Below, one piece after another: positions 45,538-55,121 of a DNA stretch of 64,000 nt. How positions within the stretch are numbered: position 1 is the stretch's first letter; every line of letters begins with the position of its first letter. The position numbers and the translations under genes were made by a program. Below the pieces are notes generated by a model. That model was not told the origin of the DNA. It did not search any database and was given only the letters and a program-made list of their open reading frames with translations. The stretch is from Pseudorhizobium endolithicum (GTDB lineage Bacteria > Pseudomonadota > Alphaproteobacteria > Rhizobiales > Rhizobiaceae), in the NCBI RefSeq assembly GCF_902153245.2, contig NZ_CABFWF030000012.1:523833-587832 (forward strand). Direction: 5' to 3'.

Positions 45538-47466
45538 GTGATCAGGCGTGGACGAGTAGAAGAGTCAGCAGGTATCCGCTCAGGCCCGCATGCGACGAGG
45601 ATCGCGGTCTTTGCCCTTGCGCTCAGCCTTGCCTGGGTCCCGCAGGCCCATGCCTTGAAGCTCTTCGGCCTCAACCTTTTCGGGTCGGAAGAGGAGACCG
45701 TCGAGGTCATCAACCCCGTACGATACGACGCAACGCTCGATACGGGAGCGGCGGACAAGGATCTCGCCAAGCGCCTGGAGAACGCCGCGTCACTCGTCAA
45801 CGACGAGGAGCAGCCGGTATCGGGCGACCTCGGGATCGTCATCAAGGCGCGCGAGGACCGGGACCGGCTCGTTGCCGTTCTCTACGAGGAAGCCCGGTAC
45901 GGCGGCACCGTCCATATCACGATACAAGGGACCGATCTCGACGCCCTTCCGCCCAATCCGACCTTCGATCACTCGCAGCCGGTACCGGTGACGGTCACCG
46001 TCGTGCCCGGCCCGGTCTTCGCACTGGGTTCGGTTCGCTTCGACGGCGATGCCGCCGGCCGCGATCCCGCCGACTATGACCTCATCCCGGGCGGCGCAGC
46101 CGGCTCCCGGCTCATCCTGAAGGCGAGCGAGCAACTCCTTCGCGATGTCAAGGCGGAAGGCCGCCCGCTCGCCCGACTGACGGAACGCCAGGTGACCGCA
46201 GATCACCGGACCCGAACCGTCGACGTGGTGATGGGTGCGATCAGCGGTCCGGAAGCCGATTTCGGGGCGGTGACGGTGAAGGGCTCGCGAACCGTGGAGG
46301 CGGATTTCATCCGCCGCTATTCGCGGCTCGACAAGGGCGGCCGCTATTCCCCCGAGCAACTGCAGAAGGCTTCCGAACGCCTGCGGGAACTCGGAGTGTT
46401 TTCAAGCATCACCATCCGCGAAGCAGAGGCGCTGGCGCCGAACGGTACGCTGCCGCTGACGATAGAAGTGTCCGAAGGCAAACACCGCTATTTCGGCTTC
46501 GGCGCCGAATACTCGTCCCTCGATGGCGCCGGGGTGCAGGGCTATTGGGGCCACCGCAATCTCTTCGGGGAGGCGGAATCGCTGCGCATAGAAGGCAAGG
46601 TATCCGGCATCGGCGCGACGACCGACGTGACCACCTTCGACTATTCGGCCGGCATCGTCTTTACGAAGCCCGGCTTTCCGGTGCCGGAGGCGACCTTCGA
46701 GTCACGCCTCGAAGCCAAGAGCGAAACGCCGGACGACATATACGAGGCGCAGACCGTCATCGGCTCCGCCGGCTTCTCCTATGAACTCAACGAGACCGAC
46801 ACACTCAAGGCAGGCGGCGAAATCGCCTATATCCGCGCCGACGACGCTTTTGGAGAGAACGACTATCTGACCTTCGCGGTCCCGGTCTCCTTCGAGAGGG
46901 ATGCTCGCGACAACAAGCTCGATCCGACGGAAGGCTATTGGGCGACGCTCGGCGCCAAGCCTTCCTACGAATTCTTCCACGGAAGCGTCTTCTCCTCCTT
47001 CGAGGGCTCCCTGTCGGGTTATCTCGGCCTCGGAGCGGAGGACAATATCGTCCTGGCCGGCCGGCTGTCCGCCGGTACACTGATAGGCGCGGACGAGCTT
47101 GAGAACATTCCCGTCACCCGACGTTTCTTCGCCGGTGGCGGCGGTTCCGTTCGCGGCTATTCCTTCCGGGAAATCTCGCCCTACAATGAAGCCGACGAGG
47201 CGCTCGGCGGCCGGTCTTACGTCGTCGCCTCCTTCGAGGTGAGAACGAAGCTGACGGACAATATCGGGATCGTCCCCTTTATCGACGTCGGGACCGTCTC
47301 AACCGAAATCGTGCCTGATTTCTCCGATATACGGGCAGGCGCGGGGATTGGAATTCGTTACGCAACGCCATTCGGACCACTGCGCCTGGATGTTGCGGTA
47401 CCACTGCAGAAGTATGATGGCGGCAGCGACTACGGCATCTATGCGGGTATCGGGCAATCGTTCTAG
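45538..47466 (+). CDS. tamA: Autotransporter assembly factor TamA (Omp85 family)
   Basis: A 642-residue outer-membrane protein. A signal peptide (VFALALSLAWVPQAHA) is followed by POTRA-like repeats (about residues 60-330, for example VTVVPGPVFALGSVRFDGDA) and an Omp85 barrel with GGGGSVRGYSFREISP and the final GIYAGIGQSF. With TamB it supports outer-membrane protein or lipid transport. The GTG at 45538 is the start; the frame from the GTG at 45515 meets a stop after eight codons, so it is not a start. It is followed by tamB. Confidence 0.93.
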   Translation: MIRRGRVEESAGIRSGPHATRIAVFALALSLAWVPQAHALKLFGLNLFGSEEETVEVINPVRYDATLDTGAADKDLAKRLENAASLVNDEEQPVSGDLGIVIKAREDRDRLVAVLYEEARYGGTVHITIQGTDLDALPPNPTFDHSQPVPVTVTVVPGPVFALGSVRFDGDAAGRDPADYDLIPGGAAGSRLILKASEQLLRDVKAEGRPLARLTERQVTADHRTRTVDVVMGAISGPEADFGAVTVKGSRTVEADFIRRYSRLDKGGRYSPEQLQKASERLRELGVFSSITIREAEALAPNGTLPLTIEVSEGKHRYFGFGAEYSSLDGAGVQGYWGHRNLFGEAESLRIEGKVSGIGATTDVTTFDYSAGIVFTKPGFPVPEATFESRLEAKSETPDDIYEAQTVIGSAGFSYELNETDTLKAGGEIAYIRADDAFGENDYLTFAVPVSFERDARDNKLDPTEGYWATLGAKPSYEFFHGSVFSSFEGSLSGYLGLGAEDNIVLAGRLSAGTLIGADELENIPVTRRFFAGGGGSVRGYSFREISPYNEADEALGGRSYVVASFEVRTKLTDNIGIVPFIDVGTVSTEIVPDFSDIRAGAGIGIRYATPFGPLRLDVAVPLQKYDGGSDYGIYAGIGQSF

Positions 47467-47497
47467 GTGAGCCGCAGGGTGATCAATTAGGGGCTTG

Positions 47498-50400
47498 ATG
47501 GGAATGGTTCGCCTTCTGAAATGGATCGCAAAGATCGCGCTTGCCGCGGTGGCGATCCTTCTCGTCATGGCCTTGGGCGTCCTGCTTTTCGTAGGGCTGA
47601 CGCCCGTCGGCGGGCAGATCGCCGCCCAGCGGGTTTCCTCCATCATCTCCACGCCCGAACGACAGATAAACCTCTCTCCTCCGCAGGGTCTGCTGAGCGG
47701 CGACCTTCACATCGACGCGCTGACGCTTTCGGACGAGAGGGGAACATATGCCGAAATTCAAGGCCTGCGGATCGATTGGTCCCCTTCCGCCCTCCTGCGC
47801 GGCGTGTTCCGGGCGGAAAGCATCACCGTCGACGATGTCAACGTGCTGCGCGCGCCGCTTCCTTCCGCGCTGCCCGAGCAGCAGGAAAACACCGGGCGGT
47901 CATCCGGTTTCTCGCTTCCGGTGGGCATCCGTGTAGCCCAGATCGACATGCCGGACATCGCGCTTGCTCCCGCCCTTACCGGCCGTCCATTTTCGCTGGC
48001 GCTGAAAGGCTCGGTCGATGCGACGGGTCCGAATATCCGGCTCGATCTCCACGCATCGCGCAAGGATGAGCCGGATGCCCGCGCCGTCGCGGACATCCTT
48101 TATGCACCGGCCGAAAACCGCCTTTCGGTGAAGGCATCCGTGACCGAGCCCCAGGGCGGACTGCTTGCACGGCTGCTTCGCTTGCCGGGAGCGCCGGCCG
48201 TCGACATCGCACTCGACGGCGCGGGTCCGCTGTCGGACTGGAGCGGGAAGCTGGCGGGAAGCGTGGCGGGGACACCCGTCGTTGCGGTGGACGGACGCCA
48301 TCAGATGCTGCCCGACGGCAGCCGTAGCATCACGGCCAAGGGCGGCGGCCAGGTCGCGGCGCTGATGCCGCCGTCGTTCCGGCCGCTCTTCGAGGGCTCG
48401 ACCGAGATCGACATCGCCGCCAACATCAGCCCGAACGGACGCATCTCGATCGACAACAGCAGGATCGTCTCCGACGCCGTCAATCTTGTCGCATCCGGCG
48501 TCTGGGATCCTGTTGGTGACAACAGCCTCACGGCAAGCCTGAACGGCACCAATGGCCCGGTGGCGGTCGTGTGGCCTATTTCCGGCCACGATAGCCGGTT
48601 CACCATCGATACCGTCAACTTCACGCTCACCGGCGCCGCCCGGTCTGCGCGTTTCAACGCGACGGCAGCTCTTTCATCCGCCGAACTTGCGCAAGGCCGC
48701 TTCGGCCAGATCAGGATCCAAGCCGAGAGCGAGGATCTGAATCTTGTACAGAGGTCGGGCAGCATTGGTTCGCGCCTCACCATCGGCCAGACCGACTTCG
48801 CCAACGAGGATCTGGACCGCGCCCTGCAGGCGCCGATTACCCTGGACGCCCCTCTTCGCCTCGACATGCCGGCGATAGGCCTGGATGCGGCAACGCTCGA
48901 CAGCGCCCGCATCAGCGGAACCGTGAGCGGCGCCTACGATACCTCCACCCAGGACCTCAGCGGAAACTTCCGGGTGACGGCAACGCCGGAGGCGCTGCCG
49001 CCGGCCTATGCCTCCCGCTTCGACAAGACGATTCTGGCAGAAGGCTATGTGGAACGGTCGGGAGAGGGACGCCTCAAGGCAGAGAACCTCGTGCTCAAGT
49101 CCAGCACGGTCGAAGCGCACGGCAGCGCGACGCTGGCTGAAGGACAGGCAACGGGACGCCTTGCGGGCCGGATCCTCGATCTTCGTCGCTGGATGGCCAA
49201 TGCCGAAGGGGCAGCCGGTTTCGACGTCTCTGCCGACGGTCCGCTTGAAGCGCTGGCCGTCAAGGCCATCGTCAATGCCGCGGAACTCAAGCTTGCAGGC
49301 AAGGCCGTGCAGGATCTGCGCCTCGACGCCGAAGGCGTGGCCAATCCCCGCTCGCCGTCGGGTAGGGTGAATGCGGTTGGATCGATCGAGGGGCAGCCGC
49401 TTCGGATCAATGCTAGCCTCGTCTCCGAAGGAGGGCGCACGTCTGTCCCGGAAATCGAGGGCGAAGTCGGCCCCAACCGCCTGCGCGGAGCACTCAGCTT
49501 CTCGCCGGAGTTCATGCCTGCGGGAAATATCGAGTTCGAGTTTCCCGATGTCTCCCTGCTTGCTGCCCTCGCCGCACAGCAAGCCTCAGGAGACCTGAAA
49601 GGCTCCCTCGTGTTCAGCAACGATGGCGGCCGCACCTCGGCCGTCGTCAAGGCATCGGGCAGTCAGGTCGCCAGCGGCTCCGTCGTCGTCGCCGAGCCGC
49701 TGATCGACGTTACCGTGCCGGACCTCAAGGCGCTCGCCGCAAATGGCAGCATTCGCGCCAGCCGCCTGGGAACCGAGGCCAATGCGGTCGAAGCACTGAA
49801 CCTCCGGTTCTCCCATCAACAGGATGGGACCCGGCTCGATCTCGACGCCCGTTACGACGACGCGCCGCTGGCGGGAGTGGCGACGGTTCGGACAGGCGAG
49901 AACGTCGCTGTCGAGCTTGAGAGCTTCACGGCCGAACCGCGCGGCATCCCTGTTCGGCTCGCAGCGCCCACGACCATCACCGTGGAGAATGGCAATGTGC
50001 GCCTGTCGGATCTGACCGTCAGCACCGGTAACGGACGTATTCGGGTCACGGGCACGGCCGGCAATGCGCTCGACCTGCGGGCCGAAATAGAATCCCTGCC
50101 CGCCAACCTCATCAACGCCTTCGTGCCGGCCTTGAACGCCGCCGGCTCCATCTCGGGAACCATAGAGGCGGAGGGGTCTCTCTCAGCCCCCTCCGTACGC
50201 TATGACCTCGAATGGTCGGAGGCACAGCTCCAGCAGACCCGGCAAGCCGGGCTCGGGCCAATGCGGCTGCAGGCGGCGGGCTCCTTTTCCGACCGGGTCC
50301 TCGCGCTGGAGAGCACCCGGCTGTCGGGGTCGGACGGCCTGGATGTCAGCGCCACTGGACGGGTGATCCTGAACGAGAGCGGGCCTCCCGCGCTCGATCT

Positions 50401-51994
50401 CGATGCAAGCGCCAATTCAGTTCCCGCCAGCCTCGCCAATGCCTTCGTTCCCGGCCTCGGAGCCCGCGGCACCATCACGGGCACGGTGACTGCCGCCGGC
50501 ACCCCTCAGGACCCTGCCGTCCGCTACGACCTGACATGGGCCGACGCCGCCCTTTCGCAGACGACATCCGCCGGCCTCTCCAGCCTGCAGGTACGGGCAA
50601 GCGGGGAATATCGCGACAATGCGGTCACCATCGAAACGAGCCTTTCGGGACAGAGCAGCCTGTCCCTGTCCGGCGGCGGCACCGTCTCGCTCGAGGGGGA
50701 CAGGGCCCTGGATCTGAGCTTCGACGGGCAGATCCCCTTCGCCATTTTGGCGGGGCAGCTCGCCGACCAGGGTTTCGTGCTGGAAGGAACGGGCACCGTC
50801 GACCTCGCCATCGGCGGCACTGCGGCTGCACCCTTGATTACCGGATCGGCCTCCACCGCCGGCGCCCGCCTGATCGACGTTCAGCGGAACCTGGCGATCC
50901 AGGAACTGGCGGCGAGCATCAGTTTCACCGGCACCGAAGCGAACATCTCCAGCCTTTCGGGCAACCTCTCGACCGGTGGCCGCATCTCGGCAACCGGCAC
51001 GGTCGGGATCGTTCCGGGCTCCGGCTTTCCGGCAAACCTCTCCATCACTCTAGCCGACGCCACCTATGTCGACGGCACGCTTTTCACCGCCACGGCAAGC
51101 GGAGAGCTGACCGTCACCGGACCTTTGACGGCCGGACCTGTGCTCGGCGGGCGCCTGACGCTGTCCGAGGCAGCCATCACCGTACCCGCAAGGCTGCCAG
51201 CCTCCCTGACCGAGATCGAAATCCGGCACCGAAACCCTCCGCCGGAAGTGGTCCGCCAGATGAGGAAACTGGCGCCGGAACAGGCGTCCGGCGCATCGAG
51301 GCCGCTGGCGCTGGACATCCAGGTCAGCGCACCCACCGGGATCTTCGTCCGCGGACGCGGCATCGACGCCGAACTGGGTGGAGAGCTCGCAATCGCCGGC
51401 ACAGCGGTCGCACCACAGGTCTCCGGCGGTTTCGAGATGCGCCGCGGCCGCATCGTCATCCTGACCAAGCGGCTGGACTTCACGTCGGGCGAGATAACCT
51501 TCGGCGGCGGCCTGATACCGGTCCTCGATCTCGAGGCAACCACCACCTCGGCGCAGACCACCATTACCGTGAACGTCACCGGCGTCGCCAACGACCCGGA
51601 CATCTCCTTCTCGTCCTCGCCCGCGCTGCCGCAGGACGAGGTCCTGGCTCGGCTGATCTTCGGCCAGTCGATGTCGCGCCTTTCGCCGCTGCAGATCGCG
51701 CAGCTTGCCGATGCCGTCGGACAGCTGGCGGGCGGCGGCTCGACGTCGCTTCTGGAGACGCTGCGCAGCAATCTCGGCGTGGACGACCTCGACATCAACA
51801 CGGACGACACCGGCCAGACCACGGTCTCCGTCGGCCGCTATCTGAACAACCGCACCTATCTGCAACTCGAGCAGGGCGGCGCAGAAGGGGCGCGGGCGAC
51901 CATCAACCTCGATGTCGGGCGCGGGGTTAAGCTCAAGGCGGGTGCCGGTACCGAAGGCGGAACCGCAGGCATTTTCTACGAGCGTGAATACTGA
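47498..51994 (+). CDS. tamB: Translocation/assembly module TamB (AsmA-like, DUF490)
   Basis: About 1498 residues. One N-terminal membrane helix (about residues 6-30) precedes a long beta-rich repeat region and a C-terminal TamB domain with FDFTSGEITFGG-type sequence (LDFTSGEITFGGGLIP) and DEVLARLIFGQSMSRLSP. It spans the periplasm to TamA and is implicated in outer-membrane biogenesis or lipid transfer. The start ATG at 47498 or 47504 follows AGGGGC. Its internal repeats (for example LDLDASANSVPASLANAFVPG) recur around residues 870 and 970. Confidence 0.93.
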   Translation: MGMVRLLKWIAKIALAAVAILLVMALGVLLFVGLTPVGGQIAAQRVSSIISTPERQINLSPPQGLLSGDLHIDALTLSDERGTYAEIQGLRIDWSPSALLRGVFRAESITVDDVNVLRAPLPSALPEQQENTGRSSGFSLPVGIRVAQIDMPDIALAPALTGRPFSLALKGSVDATGPNIRLDLHASRKDEPDARAVADILYAPAENRLSVKASVTEPQGGLLARLLRLPGAPAVDIALDGAGPLSDWSGKLAGSVAGTPVVAVDGRHQMLPDGSRSITAKGGGQVAALMPPSFRPLFEGSTEIDIAANISPNGRISIDNSRIVSDAVNLVASGVWDPVGDNSLTASLNGTNGPVAVVWPISGHDSRFTIDTVNFTLTGAARSARFNATAALSSAELAQGRFGQIRIQAESEDLNLVQRSGSIGSRLTIGQTDFANEDLDRALQAPITLDAPLRLDMPAIGLDAATLDSARISGTVSGAYDTSTQDLSGNFRVTATPEALPPAYASRFDKTILAEGYVERSGEGRLKAENLVLKSSTVEAHGSATLAEGQATGRLAGRILDLRRWMANAEGAAGFDVSADGPLEALAVKAIVNAAELKLAGKAVQDLRLDAEGVANPRSPSGRVNAVGSIEGQPLRINASLVSEGGRTSVPEIEGEVGPNRLRGALSFSPEFMPAGNIEFEFPDVSLLAALAAQQASGDLKGSLVFSNDGGRTSAVVKASGSQVASGSVVVAEPLIDVTVPDLKALAANGSIRASRLGTEANAVEALNLRFSHQQDGTRLDLDARYDDAPLAGVATVRTGENVAVELESFTAEPRGIPVRLAAPTTITVENGNVRLSDLTVSTGNGRIRVTGTAGNALDLRAEIESLPANLINAFVPALNAAGSISGTIEAEGSLSAPSVRYDLEWSEAQLQQTRQAGLGPMRLQAAGSFSDRVLALESTRLSGSDGLDVSATGRVILNESGPPALDLDASANSVPASLANAFVPGLGARGTITGTVTAAGTPQDPAVRYDLTWADAALSQTTSAGLSSLQVRASGEYRDNAVTIETSLSGQSSLSLSGGGTVSLEGDRALDLSFDGQIPFAILAGQLADQGFVLEGTGTVDLAIGGTAAAPLITGSASTAGARLIDVQRNLAIQELAASISFTGTEANISSLSGNLSTGGRISATGTVGIVPGSGFPANLSITLADATYVDGTLFTATASGELTVTGPLTAGPVLGGRLTLSEAAITVPARLPASLTEIEIRHRNPPPEVVRQMRKLAPEQASGASRPLALDIQVSAPTGIFVRGRGIDAELGGELAIAGTAVAPQVSGGFEMRRGRIVILTKRLDFTSGEITFGGGLIPVLDLEATTTSAQTTITVNVTGVANDPDISFSSSPALPQDEVLARLIFGQSMSRLSPLQIAQLADAVGQLAGGGSTSLLETLRSNLGVDDLDINTDDTGQTTVSVGRYLNNRTYLQLEQGGAEGARATINLDVGRGVKLKAGAGTEGGTAGIFYEREY

Positions 51995-52215
51995 GTGAGC
52001 CGATGCAGCGCCGTTTCTCCCGAAGCGTCCGCCTCGGGAGAGGCGAAGCATTTGTCCTGAGCGATTCAGATTTATTCAACATTCTCGAAATAAGGTGACG
52101 ACACCGCACCACGACACGAAGCGCGTAGCCACCGCCGCGTCAGCTTCCGGCCCGGCTCACGGTGCTGCGTCGAGCGTCGCCTTGCTCCAGGCACCGGAGA
52201 GTTGGGAAGACATTG

Positions 52216-52695
52216 ATGGCTACGATGAATACATCTGCAAACTACGGCGGCGAGACGCTGGAAATTATCGCATTTCGCCTTCACGATCAGGAATTCTGCG
52301 TCAAGACCACGACGATCCGCGAGATCCGCGGCTGGGCGCCATCGACGCCGATTCCGCATGCCCCGTCGGACGTGATCGGCGTCATGAACCTTCGCGGCTC
52401 GGTCATCCCGATCATCGACCTCGCCCAGAAGCTCGGCATGAAGAGCGCCGTCGCGACCGAGCGCAGCGCGATCGTCGTTGCAGAAGTTCATAACATGGTC
52501 ATCGGCATGCTGGTCGATCAGGTCTCCGACATCCTGACGATCCCGTCGAACCAGGTCCAGCCCGTTCCGGAAATCTCGGCGTCGTTCGACAAGTCCTTCT
52601 CCGAAGGCATCATCGCCAACGAGAACGGCATGATCTGCTTCCTGAACCTCTCGAAGATGTTCAAGGGAACCGAGGTCGAAGACCTCGCCGCGTAA
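52216..52695 (+). CDS. cheW: Chemotaxis coupling protein CheW
   Basis: A 159-residue CheW with a single SH3-like domain and the typical blocks LEIIAFRLHDQEFCVKTTTIREIRGW, VIGVMNLRGSVIPIIDLAQKLG and MVIGMLVDQVSDILTI. It links chemoreceptors to CheA. No cheA or other che gene lies nearby; only a probable MCP 3' remnant follows, so this is an orphan cheW. The ATG at 52216 is chosen (MATMNTSANYGG). A strong terminator follows. Confidence 0.93.
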   Translation: MATMNTSANYGGETLEIIAFRLHDQEFCVKTTTIREIRGWAPSTPIPHAPSDVIGVMNLRGSVIPIIDLAQKLGMKSAVATERSAIVVAEVHNMVIGMLVDQVSDILTIPSNQVQPVPEISASFDKSFSEGIIANENGMICFLNLSKMFKGTEVEDLAA

Positions 52696-52723
52696 TGCAG
52701 CGCCCACAATAGGATTCGGAAAC

Positions 52724-52745
52724 GCCCCGCTCGACGGGGCTTTTT
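52724..52745 (+). terminator. Rho-independent terminator after cheW
   Basis: GCCCCG (52724-52729) pairs with CGGGGC (52735-52740), loop CTCGA, followed by TTTTT. It lies 28 bases beyond the cheW stop. Confidence 0.88.
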
Positions 52746-52819
52746 CATATCCGGACCCATGCATTAAATGTCGCTAACTCTCGTCATGCGATAATTAGCC
52801 ATGATCCGGCGATCTTGAG

Positions 52820-52976
52820 GTGTATGCGCTCAGCGAGGCGGATCAGGACCTGACTATGGAGGATGGGAATGGCGAGCCACGGGCTGGCCCAGCAGGCGGA
52901 GGCACTCCACGGGCTGCTCCGCGAATTCCGGATCGAGGAAAAGGCCATATCTGCGGCGCCTCCCCGCGCCGCCTAG
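52820..52976 (+). pseudogene. Probable 3' remnant of a methyl-accepting chemotaxis receptor gene
   Basis: Between cheW and the OFA carrier about 350 bases hold no intact gene. From 52820 one frame reads YALSEADQDLTMED, resembling the NEMDQ..AAMVEE stretch near the end of rhizobial MCP signalling domains. After a frame change the frame at 52869-52976 reads ASHGLAQQAEALHGLLREFRIEE, the typical MCP C-terminal helix, ending in TAG. The rest of the receptor is absent. This is a homology judgement by eye, not an alignment result. Confidence 0.55.
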
Positions 52977-52997
52977 CGACAGCCCGGCATGAAAGAA

Positions 52998-53026
52998 GGC
53001 CCGGAGGCAGATCCTCCGGGCCTTTT
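52998..53026. terminator. Bidirectional terminator between MCP remnant and OFA carrier gene
   Basis: GGCCCGGAGG (52998-53007) pairs perfectly with CCTCCGGGCC (53013-53022), loop CAGAT, followed by TTTT on the plus strand. On the minus strand the arm is followed by TTCTTTC. It ends the receptor remnant on one side and the OFA gene (stop at 53045) on the other. Confidence 0.85.
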
Positions 53027-53044
53027 GCTATCGATATTCCGGTC

Positions 53045-54700
53045 TCAGCCGAAGATCGCGAGACTGCTCTTCAGCGTCACCCATACACCCCACAGCAGCG
53101 GGATGCCGACGACGGCCCAGGCGGCAACGGCCTTTCCGTCCAGCCCGCCCTTGCCGATCCCGAAGGATCCGGTCGGCCCGGCACTCGCGGCTGCGGACTT
53201 TGCCTGTAGCGACGCCACTTCCTCCTCCGACATGAACCACTTGTCGGAAAGTGGCCTGACAAAGGCGTTCGCTACGATCCCGAGCACCAGCATCCCCGCA
53301 AGGATGTACATGGTGCCGCTGTAGAGTTCGGGTCCCGGTGCGACGCCGGCGGCGATCTGTGCCTCGCGGATGTAGTTGACGACCACCGGTCCGACGATAC
53401 CGGCGGTGGCCCAGGCCGTCAGAAGCCGACCGTGGATCGCACCCACAAACTGCGTCCCGAAGATATCCGCCAGATAGGCCGGGATCGTCGCGAAACCTCC
53501 CCCATACATGGACAGGATGATGCCGAAGGCGAGCACGAACAATGCCTTGCTGCCCATGTCGGCCAGCGTCGGTGCGGCCGCATACAGAACGATGCCGATG
53601 ACGAAGAACGCATAGTAGGTGTTCTTTCGCCCGATTTTGTCGGAAAGCGACGCCCAGAAGAACCGGCCGCCGATGTTGAACAGCGACAGAAGCCCCGCGA
53701 ACCCTGCGGCGATCGCGGCAATCTGTGCCTTCTGCCCCGCATCCAGCTGCGAGAAAGTAAGGTCCGGCAATCCGATCAGCGAGCCGGCGAAGATCTCCTG
53801 CAGCATCGGCGAGGCCATGCCGATCACGCCGATCCCTGCCGAAACGTTGAGGCAAAGCACGGCCCAGATCAGCCAGAACTGCGGCGTCTTGTGCGCGTCG
53901 CGCAGATGCACGTGACGCGTGGTGATCATCGTGTTCTTGGCCACCGGCGGCGTCCAGCCCTCCGGGCGCCAGCCTGCGGGCGGTATCCGGTAGCCGAATG
54001 CGCCGCCGAGCATGAAGGCGAAGTAGATGATGGCCATGGTGACAAAGGTCTGCCAAACGCCGACGGAAGTATCCGTCTTGAAGTAGTTCATGAGGATGTT
54101 GGCAAGAGGGGCCCCGATCATCGCGCCGCCGCCGAAGCCCATGATGGCCATGCCGGTTGCCATGCCGCGGCGGTCCGGAAACCACTTGATGAGCGTCGAA
54201 ACCGGCGAAATATAGCCGAGACCGAGACCGATGCCGCCGATGACGCCGGCGCCGAGCCACATCAGCCACAACTGGTGCGTCATGACGCCGAGTGCAGCGA
54301 TCAGCATGCCGCCGCACCAGCAGCAGGCGGAGACGAAGCCCGCCTTGCGGGGTCCCACCCGCTCCAGCCAGCCACCCCAGATCGCTGCGGAACAACCGAG
54401 GAGAACGAAGAACAGCGTGTAGATCCAGCCGAGATCGGCAACCCGCCAGTTGCAGGTGGTGGTGAAGAGCGCGCCGATGAGGTTCATGTCGGCGCAACCA
54501 GCCGGCGTTTCAGCGCCCAATGCCCGCGACAGCGGCAACCAGAACACGCTGAACCCATAGGCCATGCCGATGCACAGATGGATCGCCAGCGCCGCTGGCG
54601 GAACGAGCCATCGATTGAAGCCAGGCTTGGCGATGATGCGTTCTCGATCGAGTATTCCGGGATCGGCGAGCCCTCCCGTTGTTGTTCCTGCGACTGCCAT
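53045..54700 (-). CDS. OFA-family MFS carrier (oxalate/formate antiporter type)
   Basis: A 551-residue MFS protein with 12 predicted core helices, an N-terminal PPAALAIHLCIGMAYGFSVFWLPLSRA, and MFS motif GRFFWASLSDKIGRKNTYY. A C-terminal extra helix (about residues 524-545, AVAAWAVVGIPLLWGVWVTLKSS) resembles the separate small subunit found after some OFA carriers. It lies 82 bases after fdsD in the same direction, so it may move formate or oxalate for the dehydrogenase. The substrate is inferred from context only. Confidence 0.82.
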   Translation of the reverse strand: MAVAGTTTGGLADPGILDRERIIAKPGFNRWLVPPAALAIHLCIGMAYGFSVFWLPLSRALGAETPAGCADMNLIGALFTTTCNWRVADLGWIYTLFFVLLGCSAAIWGGWLERVGPRKAGFVSACCWCGGMLIAALGVMTHQLWLMWLGAGVIGGIGLGLGYISPVSTLIKWFPDRRGMATGMAIMGFGGGAMIGAPLANILMNYFKTDTSVGVWQTFVTMAIIYFAFMLGGAFGYRIPPAGWRPEGWTPPVAKNTMITTRHVHLRDAHKTPQFWLIWAVLCLNVSAGIGVIGMASPMLQEIFAGSLIGLPDLTFSQLDAGQKAQIAAIAAGFAGLLSLFNIGGRFFWASLSDKIGRKNTYYAFFVIGIVLYAAAPTLADMGSKALFVLAFGIILSMYGGGFATIPAYLADIFGTQFVGAIHGRLLTAWATAGIVGPVVVNYIREAQIAAGVAPGPELYSGTMYILAGMLVLGIVANAFVRPLSDKWFMSEEEVASLQAKSAAASAGPTGSFGIGKGGLDGKAVAAWAVVGIPLLWGVWVTLKSSLAIFG

Positions 54701-54782
54701 TCCAATCCCTCCTCTGGAAAATGGACTTCACAAAAATCATGGCGGCGCCTCCTCCTGCGAGGAAGCCTGATCGGACCTTAGG

Positions 54783-55121
54783 TCATGCCTCCGGTATGCT
54801 GGGTTCGGAAAGAGATTCACCCGCGGCCACGCCCTTGCCGCCCGGCGCCCCTTCCGCCGCGTCCTGGCCAATGCCTACCCCCGAACTCACCCTTGCCTCA
54901 GGGCGGCGGATCATCGTCGAAGCCTGGATCACCAGCGGAAGCAGTCCCTCCCCGCCTGCATCGAGATGCTCGAACAAGTGCCGCCGCATGCGCGGCTCCC
55001 AGAACTTGTTGATATGGGTGGCGACACCCTCCGCCCGCACATCCTCAGACTGTGAAAGGAAAAAGGTGGCAATCTGGTTGGCCATGCGGACGAGTTTCTC
55101 GTTGGTCTGGTCATGCGACAT
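54783..55121 (-). CDS. fdsD: Formate dehydrogenase subunit delta
   Basis: A 112-residue FdsD, beginning MSHDQTNEKLVRMANQIATFF with the typical VATHINKFWEPRMRRHL core. The C-terminal third is variable and Gly/Ala-rich. FdsD is a small subunit of the soluble NAD-dependent formate dehydrogenase, needed for assembly or stability. Its start overlaps the fdhD stop by 11 bases. Confidence 0.92.
   Translation of the reverse strand: MSHDQTNEKLVRMANQIATFFLSQSEDVRAEGVATHINKFWEPRMRRHLFEHLDAGGEGLLPLVIQASTMIRRPEARVSSGVGIGQDAAEGAPGGKGVAAGESLSEPSIPEA

Noticed and set aside
52017-52040. Hairpin CTCCCGA/TCGGGAG after tamB
   Set aside because: There is no T-run on either side, so I cannot support it as a terminator; it may be chance.
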